DNA of 54,354 nt from an uncultured Eubacteriales bacterium (GTDB lineage: Bacteria > Bacillota > Clostridia > Oscillospirales > CAG-272), in contig URDS01000007.1 in assembly GCA_900546635.1 (NCBI GenBank), positions 1 through 54,354 on the forward strand, in the 5' to 3' direction. Shown here piece after piece: positions 6,407-14,691 of the stretch. Made by a program: the position numbers and the translations under genes. A model generated the notes under the pieces. The model ran no database searches and had not been told where the DNA came from. It saw only the letters and a program-made list of their open reading frames with translations. The first letter of the stretch is position 1; every line of letters starts with the position of its first letter.

Positions 6407-7177
6407 CTATGCTTTTGCGGTATGTTTCTTCCTGATAATGACAACGGCCGCAATTGCAACAACCGTTGTGACACTCAAAACAATCCAGCCGGCAGAAATG
6501 CCCTCGGCATCGCCGGTCTGCGGTGAATCGGGACCGTCCGGATCAACAGGCAGCTTGGAACCGTCCGTCAAAAAGGCAATCGGAGACAGGCTGTCAAAAG
6601 CAACCGTAACGCTGCCGTCATCATGACGGGTCACCTTTTCATCGGGAATGCGCTCCCACTTGTCGCCCTCGTAGTTGTGCAGCACCAGCAGCAGCGCGTC
6701 AACGGGTACATTCAAGTCAAACTTCAGCTTTATGCTGTTGCCGGTCTCGGCAAGCACCTTTTTCTCCGCCTCATTCAGCGATACGTCAAAGAGGTCGCGG
6801 GCAACCAAGTCCTCCATCTGCATATCGGCAGAGTAATTCTTGACGGCATCGACCAGTTCCGGAACCAGCGTTTCCAGCTTCACGGTGGTCAGCTGCTCAT
6901 AAGCGGAGGTCAGCGCTTCTTTGATCTCTGTATCAGCCTGCTCCATTTCAGCCACCGGCGTAACCGTAATGGAAGCGACGGGAACGCCTGCAACCTCGTT
7001 TCCGCTCTCGTCGTAGATAATCGCGCCGACGTTTTCTCCCGCCTCGCTTTGCACCTGTACGACCTCAGGCGCGGGCTTTGCCGTCACGCTGGGCGTAAAT
7101 TCCGCCGCCGTCATCGGCAGCATCAGTGTTGCCGTCAGGCATAAAGCAGACAGCAATGCAGCGTATTTCTTGAACAT
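6407..7177 (-). CDS. Secreted surface protein with SPQTG sortase signal
   Basis: A 256-residue exported protein. There is a signal peptide (MFKKYAALLSALCLTATLML, cleavage likely after TAA near residue 25), a largely acidic extracellular region with no recognised domain, and a C-terminal cell-wall sorting signal: SPQTGD at 218-223, a hydrophobic stretch (about 228-248) and the tail RKKHTAKA. SPQTG matches the (S/P)PxTG motif known for clostridial class B sortases, and a class B sortase is encoded 24 bases upstream, so it is very likely that enzyme's substrate. Its role in a polysaccharide operon is unknown; it could be a surface scaffold or sensor. Confidence 0.85.
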   Translation of the reverse strand: MFKKYAALLSALCLTATLMLPMTAAEFTPSVTAKPAPEVVQVQSEAGENVGAIIYDESGNEVAGVPVASITVTPVAEMEQADTEIKEALTSAYEQLTTVKLETLVPELVDAVKNYSADMQMEDLVARDLFDVSLNEAEKKVLAETGNSIKLKFDLNVPVDALLLVLHNYEGDKWERIPDEKVTRHDDGSVTVAFDSLSPIAFLTDGSKLPVDPDGPDSPQTGDAEGISAGWIVLSVTTVVAIAAVVIIRKKHTAKA

Positions 7178-7201
7178 GTTTTTTTCCTCCTAAAATCAAT
7201 T

Positions 7202-8032
7202 TTAATTTTCTATTGCCACAGGCTCAGAATATGCAAGCTTAGCGCATATCAGAAACCTGTTTTTGCTGTTACCGGCGAGGCAGGTGGAAAGAATCAATAC
7301 CTGCTCGCCCGATGTTACGGACGCTTTTTCGGCAAACACCGCCTCCATGGCTCTGATGGACAGTATCTCGTCAAAGAAGAGTCGGAAAGTGCGTCTGTCC
7401 GAAAAATCGTAGTTATACAGGATATGCCGTTTATCATACGGAACCGCGGCAAATACGGCAAAATGCATTTCGCGATCGGGAAGATAGATCACAATTTCAG
7501 ACTTCTCGGCAAGATCGGTTTTGCTCGAATAATTTTTTTGCAGCGTACCAAACATGCTTCCATCGTCCATATTGTGACCGTAAACAATGGTCAGCGGATC
7601 CGTAAAATCTCTGCCGTTATAGCTGCCCTCGGTATAAAGCGATCCGTTTATATCATAATTGCCGTTCATATCTCGTCTGTGATAATAACCGTCATCGCTG
7701 TCGTGCTGAAGCAGCGGATAGCTGATATCCGTTCCCGGAATATCAAGCCAGGCATAAATATCGGCGTTCACTTTAGCGAGTTCCTCAAAATCTACGGGGC
7801 TGATATACGGCGCAGTTTCCGCCAAAACCTCGGTTTCAGAACCGATTGGGGTTTCAAATTCAGTCTCGGTTCCCTTTTTTGACTCGGTTTCCGGCCTTAC
7901 AAAATAAGCGGATGTACCGCCCGCTTCTTCCGGCGGACTTCTGCCGAGGAAATTGTTATACACGAAAAGCAGAAAAATCAACGTTAAACATATTAAAATC
8001 ACCGGCAGCAGTATGCGCCATTTTTCTTTCAT
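7202..8032 (-). CDS. srtB: Class B sortase
   Basis: Membrane-anchored transpeptidase that joins sorting-signal proteins to the cell wall. There is one N-terminal transmembrane segment (about 7-26), a Ser/Thr/Glu-rich linker, then the sortase fold. The catalytic triad is visible: His153 in VYGHNM, Cys251 in ILSTC and Arg259 in NRFLICAKL. The long segment between His and Cys fits class B. The chosen ATG at 8032 has AAAGGAG ten bases upstream; an in-frame ATG at 8041 and GTG at 8059 are less well placed. Its probable substrate is the next gene. Confidence 0.92.
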   Translation of the reverse strand: MKEKWRILLPVILICLTLIFLLFVYNNFLGRSPPEEAGGTSAYFVRPETESKKGTETEFETPIGSETEVLAETAPYISPVDFEELAKVNADIYAWLDIPGTDISYPLLQHDSDDGYYHRRDMNGNYDINGSLYTEGSYNGRDFTDPLTIVYGHNMDDGSMFGTLQKNYSSKTDLAEKSEIVIYLPDREMHFAVFAAVPYDKRHILYNYDFSDRRTFRLFFDEILSIRAMEAVFAEKASVTSGEQVLILSTCLAGNSKNRFLICAKLAYSEPVAIEN

Positions 8033-8065
8033 GCCATACATACTCCTTTCTCCGACCACATCGCT

Positions 8066-8809
8066 TCAACCGCGCGGCGTCGAAGCCCCGAATGTCAAAT
8101 TAAACGCCGGAACGCTTTCTCCAAACACCGCGGCATAGTTTTCGGCTTTAAACGCTTCTACGGCCTGCGAACCCAATTTTTTCGTTATCATGGTCATCGC
8201 CTGTCCCAGGCAAGGGGGCCGAGTGGTCAAATTATGGCAGTCGGATCCCAGAAAAGCGAGCTTCCCCTCTTTCAGCATCTGAAACATGTGCCGCCGCTGC
8301 CGCCAATTCAAAAAGCTGTCCGCGCCGGCCTGAAAGAGAATATCATTTTCAAAAAGTTCCTTGATAACACGGGGCTTTTGTATGTAAAGATACCGGTCAA
8401 TATGTGCCAGAACCACTTTTATTTTACGTTTGCGACTCAATTTTAAAACTTCATCCGTTATTCGACTCGTCCAGGGAACAAACGGCATTTCCAAGAGCAA
8501 ATACGGCGTTCCCTCCAGACACAGCTTTGAAATTTCTTCCGCTTGCTGTATCCCCGGAAAATAACAGACCTCGGCTCCGGCCAAAAGACGGGGATGATTC
8601 GGTTTTTTCGCACGCCGAAGCTGCTCCATAGCCGACGCCCTGCGGCTCAAAAAGCGCTCAGGCGTTTCGCTGTCGGCGTAAAAATGCGGCGTCAACGCCA
8701 TAGCCGTAATTCCCTGCCAGCGGGACTTCTCCAGCATTTCAACGCTCTCCTCGAGGCTTTTGCTGCCATCGTCCATCCCGGGCAAAACGTGACAATGAAA
8801 ATCAATCAT
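8066..8809 (-). CDS. cpsB: PHP-type protein-tyrosine phosphatase (CpsB/YwqE)
   Basis: Manganese-dependent phosphatase that removes phosphate from the tyrosine tail of the CpsD-type kinase, tuning polysaccharide synthesis. The 247-residue length is normal. Metal-binding PHP motifs are MIDFHCHVLPGMDDGS (1-16), LTPHF (39-43), LLLEMPF (about 125), AHIDRY (about 155) and LGSDCHN (about 193-199). It overlaps the kinase gene by 8 bases. The name is by family and context. Confidence 0.93.
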   Translation of the reverse strand: MIDFHCHVLPGMDDGSKSLEESVEMLEKSRWQGITAMALTPHFYADSETPERFLSRRASAMEQLRRAKKPNHPRLLAGAEVCYFPGIQQAEEISKLCLEGTPYLLLEMPFVPWTSRITDEVLKLSRKRKIKVVLAHIDRYLYIQKPRVIKELFENDILFQAGADSFLNWRQRRHMFQMLKEGKLAFLGSDCHNLTTRPPCLGQAMTMITKKLGSQAVEAFKAENYAAVFGESVPAFNLTFGASTPRG

Positions 8810-9587
8810 TCTTTTTCTCGGTTCTCTCCGGTTTTACAGGTTTCCTGCCATACCCATACCCGTATCCGTATTCATACCCCTGTTTTCTGTACTTTTTATT
8901 TTTATATTTTGCGTCCCGCACTTCCCCACGGCTCAGCACAAAGCCCAAAACCTTGGCATCAACAATTTTCAACTGCCGCATGGCTTCGCTCAGTTCACGC
9001 TGGTTATTATAATTCTGACGGACAACCATAATCATACCGTGCGTCAGCTTTGAAACCACCAAAGCATCGGAAACCACATTGACAGGCGGCAGATCAAAGA
9101 AAATAAAATCAAAGCTTTTCGACAAATATTCGACTGTCGCGGCCATTTCCTTGGCGCCGAGCAGTTCCGACGGGTTTGGCGGAATGTCGCCGGAGGTAAT
9201 CACAAACAAATTTTCGTGAATGCCGGACGGCTGCTGTATATCCCCCATTGTAGTAAGTCCGGCTAAAAAGTTAGACAGCCCCGGCGTTTCACGGACAGAC
9301 AGACGCTTGGCGATGGTAGGCAAACGCATATCCAATTCCATAAGCAAAACCTTTTTGCCGGTTTCGGCAACCGTATAAGCAAGATTGATCGCCGTCGTGC
9401 TCTTTCCCTCTCCGCTTATGGAACTGGTAATGCCGATGATCCGGCACTGTTTTTCATCCGGAAGGCTGAATAATATATTCGTCCGGAGCAGCTTATATGC
9501 TTCCGACGCGGCAAAATGCAAATCCGGTCCGATGAGCGCGGTTTCGTCTAAATAGAGAGACGGTTTCCTGTTCTTTTTTCGCATCAT
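8802..9587 (-). CDS. cpsD: Bacterial tyrosine kinase (CpsD/CapB type)
   Basis: Cytoplasmic BY-kinase that autophosphorylates on a C-terminal tyrosine cluster and acts with the membrane activator encoded just upstream. Walker A is SSISGEGKST (55-64), Walker A' is LMELDMRLP (about 86-94, with Glu where Asp is usual), and the Walker B-like FIFFDLPPV follows. The last 34 residues hold seven tyrosines, including an alternating Tyr-Gly run. It overlaps its activator by four bases and the phosphatase by eight. 261 residues is a little longer than usual. Confidence 0.94.
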   Translation of the reverse strand: MMRKKNRKPSLYLDETALIGPDLHFAASEAYKLLRTNILFSLPDEKQCRIIGITSSISGEGKSTTAINLAYTVAETGKKVLLMELDMRLPTIAKRLSVRETPGLSNFLAGLTTMGDIQQPSGIHENLFVITSGDIPPNPSELLGAKEMAATVEYLSKSFDFIFFDLPPVNVVSDALVVSKLTHGMIMVVRQNYNNQRELSEAMRQLKIVDAKVLGFVLSRGEVRDAKYKNKKYRKQGYEYGYGYGYGRKPVKPERTEKKND

Positions 9588-10351
9588 TTCTCACCATCCT
9601 TTGCATTTTGATCGGGCCTACGGTTGTAATAATATCCGTATTTTCCGCCCTTGTGGACAGTCAATTCCGGAATCACCGCCAATACCGGGAAGTCATAATT
9701 CTGCATCAGGTATTCCTCGCTGCGAATCGTCGTATCCGACAATTCGAGAACCACAATCGCAAAGCAGCTGACCACAACGCCAAGCAGCAATCCCAAAGCC
9801 GTATAACGGGTTACGCTGGGCGAGGAACGGACAGACGGAACCACCGCATAATCCACAATCCGAACGGAACTGCCGTCCACGATATCCGCGATTTTATCCG
9901 GCAGAACCTCGGCAATGGTGTTTGCGATCTGCTCCGCTTCATGCGGATCGGGACTCGTTATGTTAATGCTGAACACCTCGGTCTGGTTGACAGGGGCAGC
10001 GGTGATCATCGACTTCAGTTGCGCATAGCTATAGTCGAGCCCGGCCTTGTCGATGACCTCGTTCAGCACTGCCCGCGTTTTCAAAATAACAATGTATGTA
10101 TCCACAAGGTTCTGCGCTGCGGTCAATTCGGATGGACTGATGGAAAATGATGTGCTGCCTACCGAAATAGAGCTATTGTTCACATACAGTAAAGCCTCCG
10201 ATTCATACATCGGTGTTTTTATAAATGCCGCATAAGAAAAGCCCATTCCGGCACACAGCACCGCCGCGATTACAATAATCCACGCACGATGCCACAGCGC
10301 TTTGAGCATTTGTACTAAATCAATTTCAACTTCGTCCTTTGGTTTTCCCAT
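9584..10351 (-). CDS. cpsC: Polysaccharide chain-length/kinase activator (Wzz/CpsC/YveK)
   Basis: Membrane protein that activates the tyrosine kinase and sets chain length. The 255 residues have two membrane helices (about 24-44 and 184-205) bracketing an extracellular Wzz domain. The N-terminus has the usual EVEIDLVQMLKALWHRAW entry, and the cytoplasmic C-terminal tail follows ELSDTTIRSEEYL. The ATG has AAAGGAGAT about 11 bases upstream. It is the first gene of the downstream polysaccharide operon, with its own promoter and a structured leader. Confidence 0.92.
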   Translation of the reverse strand: MGKPKDEVEIDLVQMLKALWHRAWIIVIAAVLCAGMGFSYAAFIKTPMYESEALLYVNNSSISVGSTSFSISPSELTAAQNLVDTYIVILKTRAVLNEVIDKAGLDYSYAQLKSMITAAPVNQTEVFSINITSPDPHEAEQIANTIAEVLPDKIADIVDGSSVRIVDYAVVPSVRSSPSVTRYTALGLLLGVVVSCFAIVVLELSDTTIRSEEYLMQNYDFPVLAVIPELTVHKGGKYGYYYNRRPDQNAKDGEK

Positions 10352-10492
10352 CGATTTGTTTATCTCCTTTTATTTTGATGTTTCCGCCCGGATGCCGTTT
10401 ATCCTCGTATTACCCCGACGCGATCCGCATAATGCGGCATACGTTCTTTTATTGGTCTGCGCTGCGGTTGCTTCTTACAGATACGTAAGTAT

Positions 10493-10621
10493 ATCATGAA
10501 GCAAAAATACTGGTTCGCAAGGGTATTTTTGCGAAGCCGTCAAGGCCGCAGCCGGGCGTCCGCACGGCAGGGCGAAGCACAAAGACTTGCACAGTAAGGC
10601 TTCCTGCGGTCATTATACCAT
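10493..10621 (-). repeat. Structured leader repeat R1, copy A
   Basis: About 128 bp matching 48904-49033 at roughly 80 percent by eye, in the same orientation. On the minus strand it reads: TATAAT, a closing stem CCGCAG/CTGCGG (10604-10609 with 10546-10551), three internal hairpins, a constant TTGACGGCTTCG segment and a final hairpin GCAAAAATAC/GTATTTTTGC (10501-10532). Relative to copy B the last stem has a compensating A-U to G-C change. It lies in the 5' leader of cpsC. No CDS was called in the remainder of 10352-10733. Confidence 0.8.
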
Positions 10622-10640
10622 ACATTCCTTTGTCAGACAA
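10612..10640 (-). promoter_or_regulatory. Promoter of the cpsC operon
   Basis: On the minus strand TTGTCT (10640-10635), 17-base spacer, TATAAT (10617-10612). The predicted start (about 10605) falls at the first bases of the R1 structure, giving a leader of about 255 nt before cpsC. Confidence 0.75.
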
Positions 10641-10733
10641 CCCCTTGCGAACACCGAATCATTTCCAAAATACAAAATATTTCCATTGTTTGCTGACTGA
10701 ACTTTACATCCATCCAAATACCAATCGTATTTT

Positions 10734-11972
10734 TTAATCTCGTCTAAATAAATCTCTTGTATATACTTTGTTTTTCACATCGTCCAAACAACTATCATAA
10801 CGGTTTGCAATAATAGCATCGGACACACGCTTAAACTCGTCCAAATCATTGATTACTTTACTACCAAAGAATGTGCTTCCATTTTCCAATGCAGGCTCAT
10901 ATACAACAACAGTTGCTCCCTTGGCTTTGATACGCTTCATTACGCCTTGAATACTGCTCTGGCGGAAGTTATCGGAATTAGATTTCATTGTGAGCCTGTA
11001 AACACCAATTACGCAGGAACGCTCATGGTCAGCATTATAATCGCCACGATTATAATAATCATAATATCCAGCCATATGAAGTACCTGATCGGCAATAAAA
11101 TCTTTTCTTGTTCTATTGCTCTCTACGATGGCGCTCATCATATTCTGCGGGACATCCGCATAATTGGCAAGCAGTTGTTTCGTGTCCTTTGGCAAGCAAT
11201 AGCCCCCATAGCCAAAAGACGGATTGTTATAATGACTGCCAATACGGGGATCAAGACAAACACCATTGATAATCTGCTTTGTATCAAGTCCCTTGACCTC
11301 CGCATATGTATCCAGTTCGTTGAAATAGGAGACGCGGAGAGCCAAATAGGTATTTGCAAACAGCTTGACCGCTTCTGCTTCTGTGAACCCCATAAACAAA
11401 GTGTCGATATTTTCCTTTATCGCTCCCTCTTGCAACAGTGCCGCAAAAGTATGGGCTGCTTCTACAAGGCGAGAATCGTCCATATCCGTGCCGACAATGA
11501 TACGGCTTGGATAAAGGTTATCATATAACGCCTTCGATTCTCTCAAAAATTCCGGACTAAACAGAATGTTCTCTGTCTTGAATTTTTCTCTGACGGAAGC
11601 CGTATATCCAACGGGGATCGTTGACTTGATAACCATAATTGCATCTGGATTGACCGACAAAACGGATTCAATAACCGTCTCAACCGCAGAGGTGTCAAAG
11701 AAATTCTTTACGCTATCATAATTTGTTGGTGCGGCAATCACAACAATGTCTGCATCAGCATATGCTGTCTTTCCATCCAATGTTGCGGTTAATTCAAGCG
11801 TCTTTTCTGCGAGATACTTTTCTATGTATTCATCTTGGATAGGGGACTTGCGGTTGTTTAGCATGTCCACTTTTTCTGGAACAATATCCACCGCTGTTAC
11901 GGTATGATGCTGCGCCAATAATATGGCAATGGACAAACCGACATAGCCGGTTCCTGCTACTGCTATTTTCAT
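10734..11972 (-). CDS. ugd: UDP-glucose 6-dehydrogenase
   Basis: Oxidises UDP-glucose to UDP-glucuronate with two NAD+. The 412-residue protein has the N-terminal GTGYVG NAD motif (7-12), KSTIPVGYT (116-124), the central EAVKLFANTYLALRVSYFNEL dimer helix and catalytic Cys259 in GYGGYCLPKD. It ends in the family-typical VYTRDLF. A GGAGGATTGAT site precedes the ATG. It is the last gene of the upstream polysaccharide operon, 93 bases after wzx, and supplies a uronic acid sugar nucleotide. Confidence 0.92.
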   Translation of the reverse strand: MKIAVAGTGYVGLSIAILLAQHHTVTAVDIVPEKVDMLNNRKSPIQDEYIEKYLAEKTLELTATLDGKTAYADADIVVIAAPTNYDSVKNFFDTSAVETVIESVLSVNPDAIMVIKSTIPVGYTASVREKFKTENILFSPEFLRESKALYDNLYPSRIIVGTDMDDSRLVEAAHTFAALLQEGAIKENIDTLFMGFTEAEAVKLFANTYLALRVSYFNELDTYAEVKGLDTKQIINGVCLDPRIGSHYNNPSFGYGGYCLPKDTKQLLANYADVPQNMMSAIVESNRTRKDFIADQVLHMAGYYDYYNRGDYNADHERSCVIGVYRLTMKSNSDNFRQSSIQGVMKRIKAKGATVVVYEPALENGSTFFGSKVINDLDEFKRVSDAIIANRYDSCLDDVKNKVYTRDLFRRD

Positions 11973-12065
11973 ATCAATCCTCCAAAATTATAGTTGTTTT
12001 CCGATGAGTAAAATAACAATCATAGTAATGCCCGTTTTTATCTAAATCCTTTTTATCAACAACAT

Positions 12066-13565
12066 TTATGAATTGTTTTTGCACTCGTTTATCGTTCGTA
12101 AATTACCGGTAATTCTATTGAAATTAAGTAATACCAAGACTCCCGCAAAGAATCCATACACTACAAACATTACAATCATATAATTCACGCTATGCTGTAT
12201 TAAGAATGCACGCAAAGCAGAAAATATTAAAAAACACACAACAACTTGAATCAAAAACACTGATAATCTCCTTGCGTCAAACATATTAAATATACTGCTC
12301 TTTATCTCTTTTGCACTAAGTAACAGAACAATGATACCTTGCACAAATGTTACTACTAATGTCGCAACAGCAGGTCCATTTTCTTTCATAAGCATAAAAA
12401 ATATGATATTCAGAATAATATTTACAATAAATGTACCGACAGAGGAAATAAATATGGTTTTTGTTTTCCCTGCAGCACTGAGTATCAAGGTAATGTTCAA
12501 AACACTTAATATGTCAACAAAAATATATATGATAAATACTGATATGCCGAATTCATATGACGCATACTTTTCTGTATATAAAAAACGCATAAGTTCAGGG
12601 GCTACACATACAGCACCAATAGCTAAAATCGACGTTGAAATATAAGAAAGCTCCAAAAAAGCTCTATACAGATTCTGGATTTTCTTAAACTCATTGTCAG
12701 CAATATATCGTGTAATATAGGGCAATAAAACAGTACAGAATGAAGTCATGATAATATCAAACGGAAGTATTTTTGACGCATTTGTATATACGGCCAAAGT
12801 TTCGGTATTTGTAAAAAAAGAAATTACAAACTTATCTGAATCGCGATTTAGAGACTTGATAACGGCAAACATCGCCATAGGAATGCAATATGTAAAAATT
12901 TCCTTTACCAATAATTTGTCGAAGTTGGAAATGTTTATCCGACAGTTTCGCTTCCTAAGCATTACAAAAAAGTATAAGACTTGTGCCGCATCGGTTAAAA
13001 TCTGGCATATCAATATAACGACAATTTTATTGAAAATATAGCACGCCAGCATAACTACAATCAGTTTTATGACTGACACTAATAGATTTCTAAAGCCAAT
13101 AACTTTCGCTTCACCTATTGCAAGAAACATTATTTGCAACAGCGAAATGGTATTGGCAAGAATAGGCAAAACGGCAGCAAATATAATCAACGATTTTAAG
13201 CTGTCATTGCCAAAGTATCTCGATATCGGTACGGCACATACCAAAACAATCAGAGATACAATCGTACCGACCAAATATTGCAAGAAAAAAATCGTTGAAA
13301 CGTAAGCATCTCGCTTTTTTTCGTTTTTCTCCTTACAAAAGAAGAAATTCAGACCATCCATCATTCCCATTGTAGTCATGCTAGTAATTGATGTTGTCAA
13401 AAGCACAACCTGTGAATATGTTCCGTATTCTTGCAGAGAGAAATGCCCAGATAGTAATCTTGTCATCAGCAGCCCGAAAACAAGCGTAATCATTCGCACA
13501 AACATTAAGAAAAATGAATCTCCGGATGTTCCACTAAAAAAAGATTTTATTTTATTCGCATTCAA
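12066..13565 (-). CDS. wzx: Wzx-type polysaccharide flippase
   Basis: A 499-residue polytopic membrane protein with about 12-14 hydrophobic segments, of the MOP/oligosaccharide flippase superfamily. It is expected to move undecaprenyl-linked repeat units across the membrane. The early SFFLMFVRMITLVFGLLMTRLLSG is typical of Wzx. It overlaps the upstream acetyltransferase by 14 bases. Base composition is very A+T rich, as for the neighbouring Wzy, consistent with an exchanged cassette. The assignment rests on topology and context. Confidence 0.88.
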   Translation of the reverse strand: MNANKIKSFFSGTSGDSFFLMFVRMITLVFGLLMTRLLSGHFSLQEYGTYSQVVLLTTSITSMTTMGMMDGLNFFFCKEKNEKKRDAYVSTIFFLQYLVGTIVSLIVLVCAVPISRYFGNDSLKSLIIFAAVLPILANTISLLQIMFLAIGEAKVIGFRNLLVSVIKLIVVMLACYIFNKIVVILICQILTDAAQVLYFFVMLRKRNCRINISNFDKLLVKEIFTYCIPMAMFAVIKSLNRDSDKFVISFFTNTETLAVYTNASKILPFDIIMTSFCTVLLPYITRYIADNEFKKIQNLYRAFLELSYISTSILAIGAVCVAPELMRFLYTEKYASYEFGISVFIIYIFVDILSVLNITLILSAAGKTKTIFISSVGTFIVNIILNIIFFMLMKENGPAVATLVVTFVQGIIVLLLSAKEIKSSIFNMFDARRLSVFLIQVVVCFLIFSALRAFLIQHSVNYMIVMFVVYGFFAGVLVLLNFNRITGNLRTINECKNNS

Positions 13566-14127
13566 TTTTTTTCACCACTTTTGCCGGATTTCCAGCTACG
13601 ATAGAATAAGGCGGAACATCTTTTGTGACAACAGTTCTTGTTGCTACAATAGAACCTTTTCCAATAGTAACACCCTTAAGTATTGTTGAATATTGACCAA
13701 TCCAAACATTATCCTCGATTACAACCGGCGCACTTGATGAATGCTTCCATTGCCAATTATCATTTGACCATCCATTAAGACTCATATTTATTCTTGCCGC
13801 AGGCGATGTCGGATGGTTATTGTTATCATATACTTTAACATCATTAGAAATAATGACACAATCTCCAATAGTAATATTATTGACTGCGCCAATCAAACTG
13901 TTTGCACCCAAATAAAAATGATGACCGATAGAAATCCTGCCATTTGATTGAGAGCATATAGAACCCGCTATAAATGAATTATCCCCTATGGTAATATTTG
14001 ACTTTTGCTTGGATAAATTAATACAAGTGCTACCTGAACCGTAAAAGATAATATTTTTCCCCAGAACTGAATTTTTCTCAAATAACCTTTTTAATTTTCT
14101 CTTTCTGTACCAATTAAGAATTTTCAA
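13552..14127 (-). CDS. Left-handed beta-helix acetyltransferase
   Basis: A 191-residue hexapeptide-repeat acyltransferase. Repeated ISIGHHFYLGANSLIG-type hexads run from about residue 45, then KVYDNNNHPTSP, EDNVWIGQYSTILKGVTIGKGSIVATRTVVTKDVPPYSIVAGNPAKVVKKI. The family transfers acetyl groups from acetyl-CoA to sugars. The only supported start is TTG at 14127, with GAGG seven bases before it; a nearby ATG is out of frame. Probably acetylates a sugar of the repeat unit or a nucleotide-sugar precursor. Confidence 0.85.
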   Translation of the reverse strand: MKILNWYRKRKLKRLFEKNSVLGKNIIFYGSGSTCINLSKQKSNITIGDNSFIAGSICSQSNGRISIGHHFYLGANSLIGAVNNITIGDCVIISNDVKVYDNNNHPTSPAARINMSLNGWSNDNWQWKHSSSAPVVIEDNVWIGQYSTILKGVTIGKGSIVATRTVVTKDVPPYSIVAGNPAKVVKKIECE

Positions 14128-14168
14128 TTTTCATCCTCTGTCAATTCATTTATTACTTCGCTTAAAGC

Positions 14169-14690
14169 CTATTCGATCGGCTTTCTATATTTCTTTACAA
14201 TTGCCGGGTTACCTGCGGCAATCGCCCAATTGGGAACATCCTTTGTAACAACCGAACCGGCACCAATAATGCAATGATTTCCAATGCGAACACCAGGAAG
14301 AATTATTACTCGTCCGCCAATCCATACATCATTTCCTATATAAACAGGCTTTTCTTCTTGAAAACCTTGTCCTCGTATTGTTGTTGTTATATTATCAAAT
14401 TTATGATTCCTCGTATATATTATGCAATCCGGCCCCATCATAACATCATCTCCGATGATACACTCCCCCCCTAACGAAGCATTGATACCAATACCAGAAT
14501 TATTGCCAAGTTGCACTTTAGATGAAAACAAAGCGCCTCTTTCAATATTCACGTTGTTGCCGCATTTTGCAAGAATTAATTTCCCGCAAAAACCTCTTAA
14601 TTTTTTCTGACCTATCTTAATGCGAGAAAAAGATACCGGCAAATGCTTTCCAATCACATTATAAATTATTAAACCCAATATTTTTTTCAT
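14169..14690 (-). CDS. Left-handed beta-helix acetyltransferase (maltose/colanic acid type)
   Basis: A 173-residue hexapeptide acyltransferase: GIGINASLGGECIIGDDVMMGPDCIIYTRNHKF, then GNDVWIGGRVIILPGVRIGNHCIIGAGSVVTKDVPNWAIAAGNPA. The frame is open upstream to 14747 but overlaps wzy; the ATG at 14690 has GAGG seven bases before it and sits two bases from the wzy stop. Likely O-acetylates the polysaccharide. It differs from the next acetyltransferase in sequence and insert length, so they probably act on different sugars. Confidence 0.85.
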   Translation of the reverse strand: MKKILGLIIYNVIGKHLPVSFSRIKIGQKKLRGFCGKLILAKCGNNVNIERGALFSSKVQLGNNSGIGINASLGGECIIGDDVMMGPDCIIYTRNHKFDNITTTIRGQGFQEEKPVYIGNDVWIGGRVIILPGVRIGNHCIIGAGSVVTKDVPNWAIAAGNPAIVKKYRKPIE

Positions 14691-14691
14691 T

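Noticed and set aside
10618..10733. Protein-like frame after ugd on the minus strand (DWYLDGCKVQSANNGN and onward)
   Set aside because: It is open for about 40 codons in a frame different from ugd, but has no start, overlaps the ugd 3' end and ends in the cpsC promoter; probably chance, though a gene relic is not excluded.
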